A stretch of 6,238 bases of DNA from an uncultured Bacteroidota bacterium (lineage in GTDB: Bacteria; Bacteroidota; Rhodothermia; Rhodothermales; UBA10348). Of this stretch, positions 5,247 through 6,238 are shown in pieces. Made by a program: the position numbers and the translations under genes. The notes beneath the pieces are model-generated. The model did not search any database. It was not told the origin of the DNA and worked only from the letters and a program-made list of their open reading frames with translations. The DNA lies in NCBI GenBank assembly GCA_937893205.1, contig CALBJU010000421.1, positions 1 through 6,238 on the forward strand, read 5' to 3'. How positions within the stretch are numbered: position 1 is the stretch's first letter; every line of letters starts with the position of its first letter.

Positions 5247-6238
5247 GCTACGGCCTTCAGAACGATCATGGTGAGATCGTCCGAGAGCACGGGTGCATGA
5301 TGGGTAAATTCTTTGATCGCGTCGTGAACGCCCGCCAGGATTTCTTCAGCCGATTGATCTCTGAGTGACACCAGGAGCGGTTCGAGCCGCTCCTCCCCCC
5401 ACTCCTCCTCCTCCGGACTCATGGCTTCGGTTACTCCATCGGTGAATATGCACAGCACGTCGCCGACGTTCAGGGTGACTTTCGCGCTCTCGTACGGCAT
5501 GCCGGCGATTACGCCCAGCAACAGCCCCCCCGTTTCCAGGAGTTCAAACGAGCCGTCCGCGCGCACAAGCGTTGCGGGATTATGTCCTGCATTAACGTAC
5601 TGAAATGAGCGATCCCGCTTGTCATATATGCCGTGAAAATAGGTGATGAACTTGTCGTAGCCGGTGTTCTCCGTAATGACCCGGTTCATGTGGGAGGTTC
5701 CTTCCTCGAGTGTCACGTCAAGAGGAACCAGAATGCGCAAGCAGGCCTGTAGGTTGGACATAAGCAGCGACGCAGGGACGCCCTTTCCGGTTACATCGGC
5801 TACGGCGTACAGCATGCGATTCTCATCCAGCTTTATGGCATCGAAATAGTCGCCGGCGACATGGCGACTGGGTAGCGCCAAACTGGCCGTTTCTAGTCCC
5901 TCGAATGCGGGCAGCTCCGAGGGCTGCAGGCGCTCCTGAATCTCTCTGGCCAGGCGCATTTCTTCCTCCAGACGCTCCTTTTCTATCTGATCTTCAACCA
6001 GATAAGAATTCTGCAACGAAACGAAGGCCAGATTTCCGAGGGCGTAGAGGAATTCGATTTCATCGGGCTGATAGTCCAGTCCAGTCATTTTGGATCCCAG
6101 ACACATGATTGCCCCCGTCTCCCCATGTTGCCGAATTGGTAACACGAGGGTAAATCCCGCTTCTTTCAGGACGGTGCAGCCCTCAGGAAGATTTTCACCG
6201 TCGAGAAGAGTCATTTTTTCGATCTCACAGAGAGACTC
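5240..6238 (-). CDS. SpoIIE/RsbU-type PP2C serine phosphatase with N-terminal GAF-like domain, partial
   Basis: The gene is cut by the right edge: the frame stays open for 8 codons beyond the ATG at 6214 to base 6238, so the true start lies outside the window. Numbering here is from that ATG. Residues 1-75 look like the second half of a GAF sensor domain (VLPIRQHGETGAIMCLGSK, then the FLYALGNLAFVSLQNSYLV helix). Residues about 73-98 form a charged coiled-coil linker (EKERLEEEMRLAREIQERLQP). The phosphatase domain spans about 108-322, with metal-binding Asp122 and Asp125 (GDYFD), Asp140 and Gly143 (ADVTGKG), Asp259 (FTDG) and Asp312-Asp313 (SDDLT), and YVNAGHNPA at 206-214. All expected metal ligands are present, so it is probably active on Ser/Thr-phosphorylated proteins such as STAS-type anti-anti-sigma factors, as in RsbU. 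No such partner is visible. The signal sensed by the GAF domain is unknown. It overlaps the asparaginase gene downstream. Confidence 0.9.
   Translation of the reverse strand, partial: ESLCEIEKMTLLDGENLPEGCTVLKEAGFTLVLPIRQHGETGAIMCLGSKMTGLDYQPDEIEFLYALGNLAFVSLQNSYLVEDQIEKERLEEEMRLAREIQERLQPSELPAFEGLETASLALPSRHVAGDYFDAIKLDENRMLYAVADVTGKGVPASLLMSNLQACLRILVPLDVTLEEGTSHMNRVITENTGYDKFITYFHGIYDKRDRSFQYVNAGHNPATLVRADGSFELLETGGLLLGVIAGMPYESAKVTLNVGDVLCIFTDGVTEAMSPEEEEWGEERLEPLLVSLRDQSAEEILAGVHDAIKEFTHHAPVLSDDLTMIVLKAVAC
5244..5260 (-). promoter_or_regulatory. Ribosome binding site and overlapping GTG start of the asparaginase gene
   Basis: CTGAAGG at 5254-5260 (minus strand) contains GAAGG, separated by 7 nt from the GTG at 5246. 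The GTG precedes the TAA of the phosphatase gene (5240-5242), so the two reading frames overlap by 7 bp. This is the only convincing Shine-Dalgarno in the window and suggests translational coupling, with ribosomes ending the phosphatase frame re-initiating on the peptidase frame. A 6-bp inverted repeat (5262-5267 with 5275-5280) just upstream could modulate this, but it lies in coding sequence and may be chance. Confidence 0.55.

Overview
The window looks like ordinary chromosomal DNA from a Gram-negative bacterium of the Bacteroidota/Rhodothermota type. I infer this from an outer-membrane beta-barrel of the PorT-like/OMP_b-brl_2 kind ending in Phe, two lipoproteins or lipoprotein-like exported proteins, a secreted M28 peptidase with a C-terminal FN3-like domain, and mostly poor Shine-Dalgarno sequences (typical of that group). 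GC content is moderate by eye. The taxonomy is an inference from gene content only. There is no tRNA, rRNA, CRISPR array, transposase or phage gene.

Layout from left to right. Bases 1-255 carry no convincing gene. A small outer-membrane barrel protein (256-885, +) follows, and its stop codon lies in a 13-bp tandem repeat. Convergent to it is an exported, probably lipid-anchored protein (935-2104, -) that keeps the M28-peptidase fold signature but appears to have lost its metal ligands and catalytic acid, so it is a likely pseudoenzyme. A strong 14-bp perfect stem-loop (arms 2135-2166) separates it from an upstream gene for a 93-residue protein with a Met-rich membrane segment (2195-2476, -). 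After a 328-bp gap comes an intact secreted M28 metallopeptidase with an FN3-like tail (2805-4160, +). Convergent to that, 15 bp away, is a two-gene unit on the minus strand: a GAF/SpoIIE-type PP2C phosphatase cut by the right edge of the window (5240-6238), whose stop overlaps the GTG start of a lipoprotein isoaspartyl peptidase/L-asparaginase of the Ntn-hydrolase family (4176-5246).

Functionally, four of the six proteins are predicted to act outside the cytoplasm, and two of these (intact M28 and isoaspartyl peptidase) would break down peptides in the periplasm. The phosphatase belongs to the RsbU-like class that normally controls partner-switching signalling; no anti-sigma factor or antagonist gene is visible. 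I do not see a clear novel defence or mobile system. The observations most worth checking are the degenerate M28 protein and its small membrane neighbour, the three-frame stop repeat at the end of the barrel gene, and the translational coupling of a signalling phosphatase to a periplasmic peptidase.
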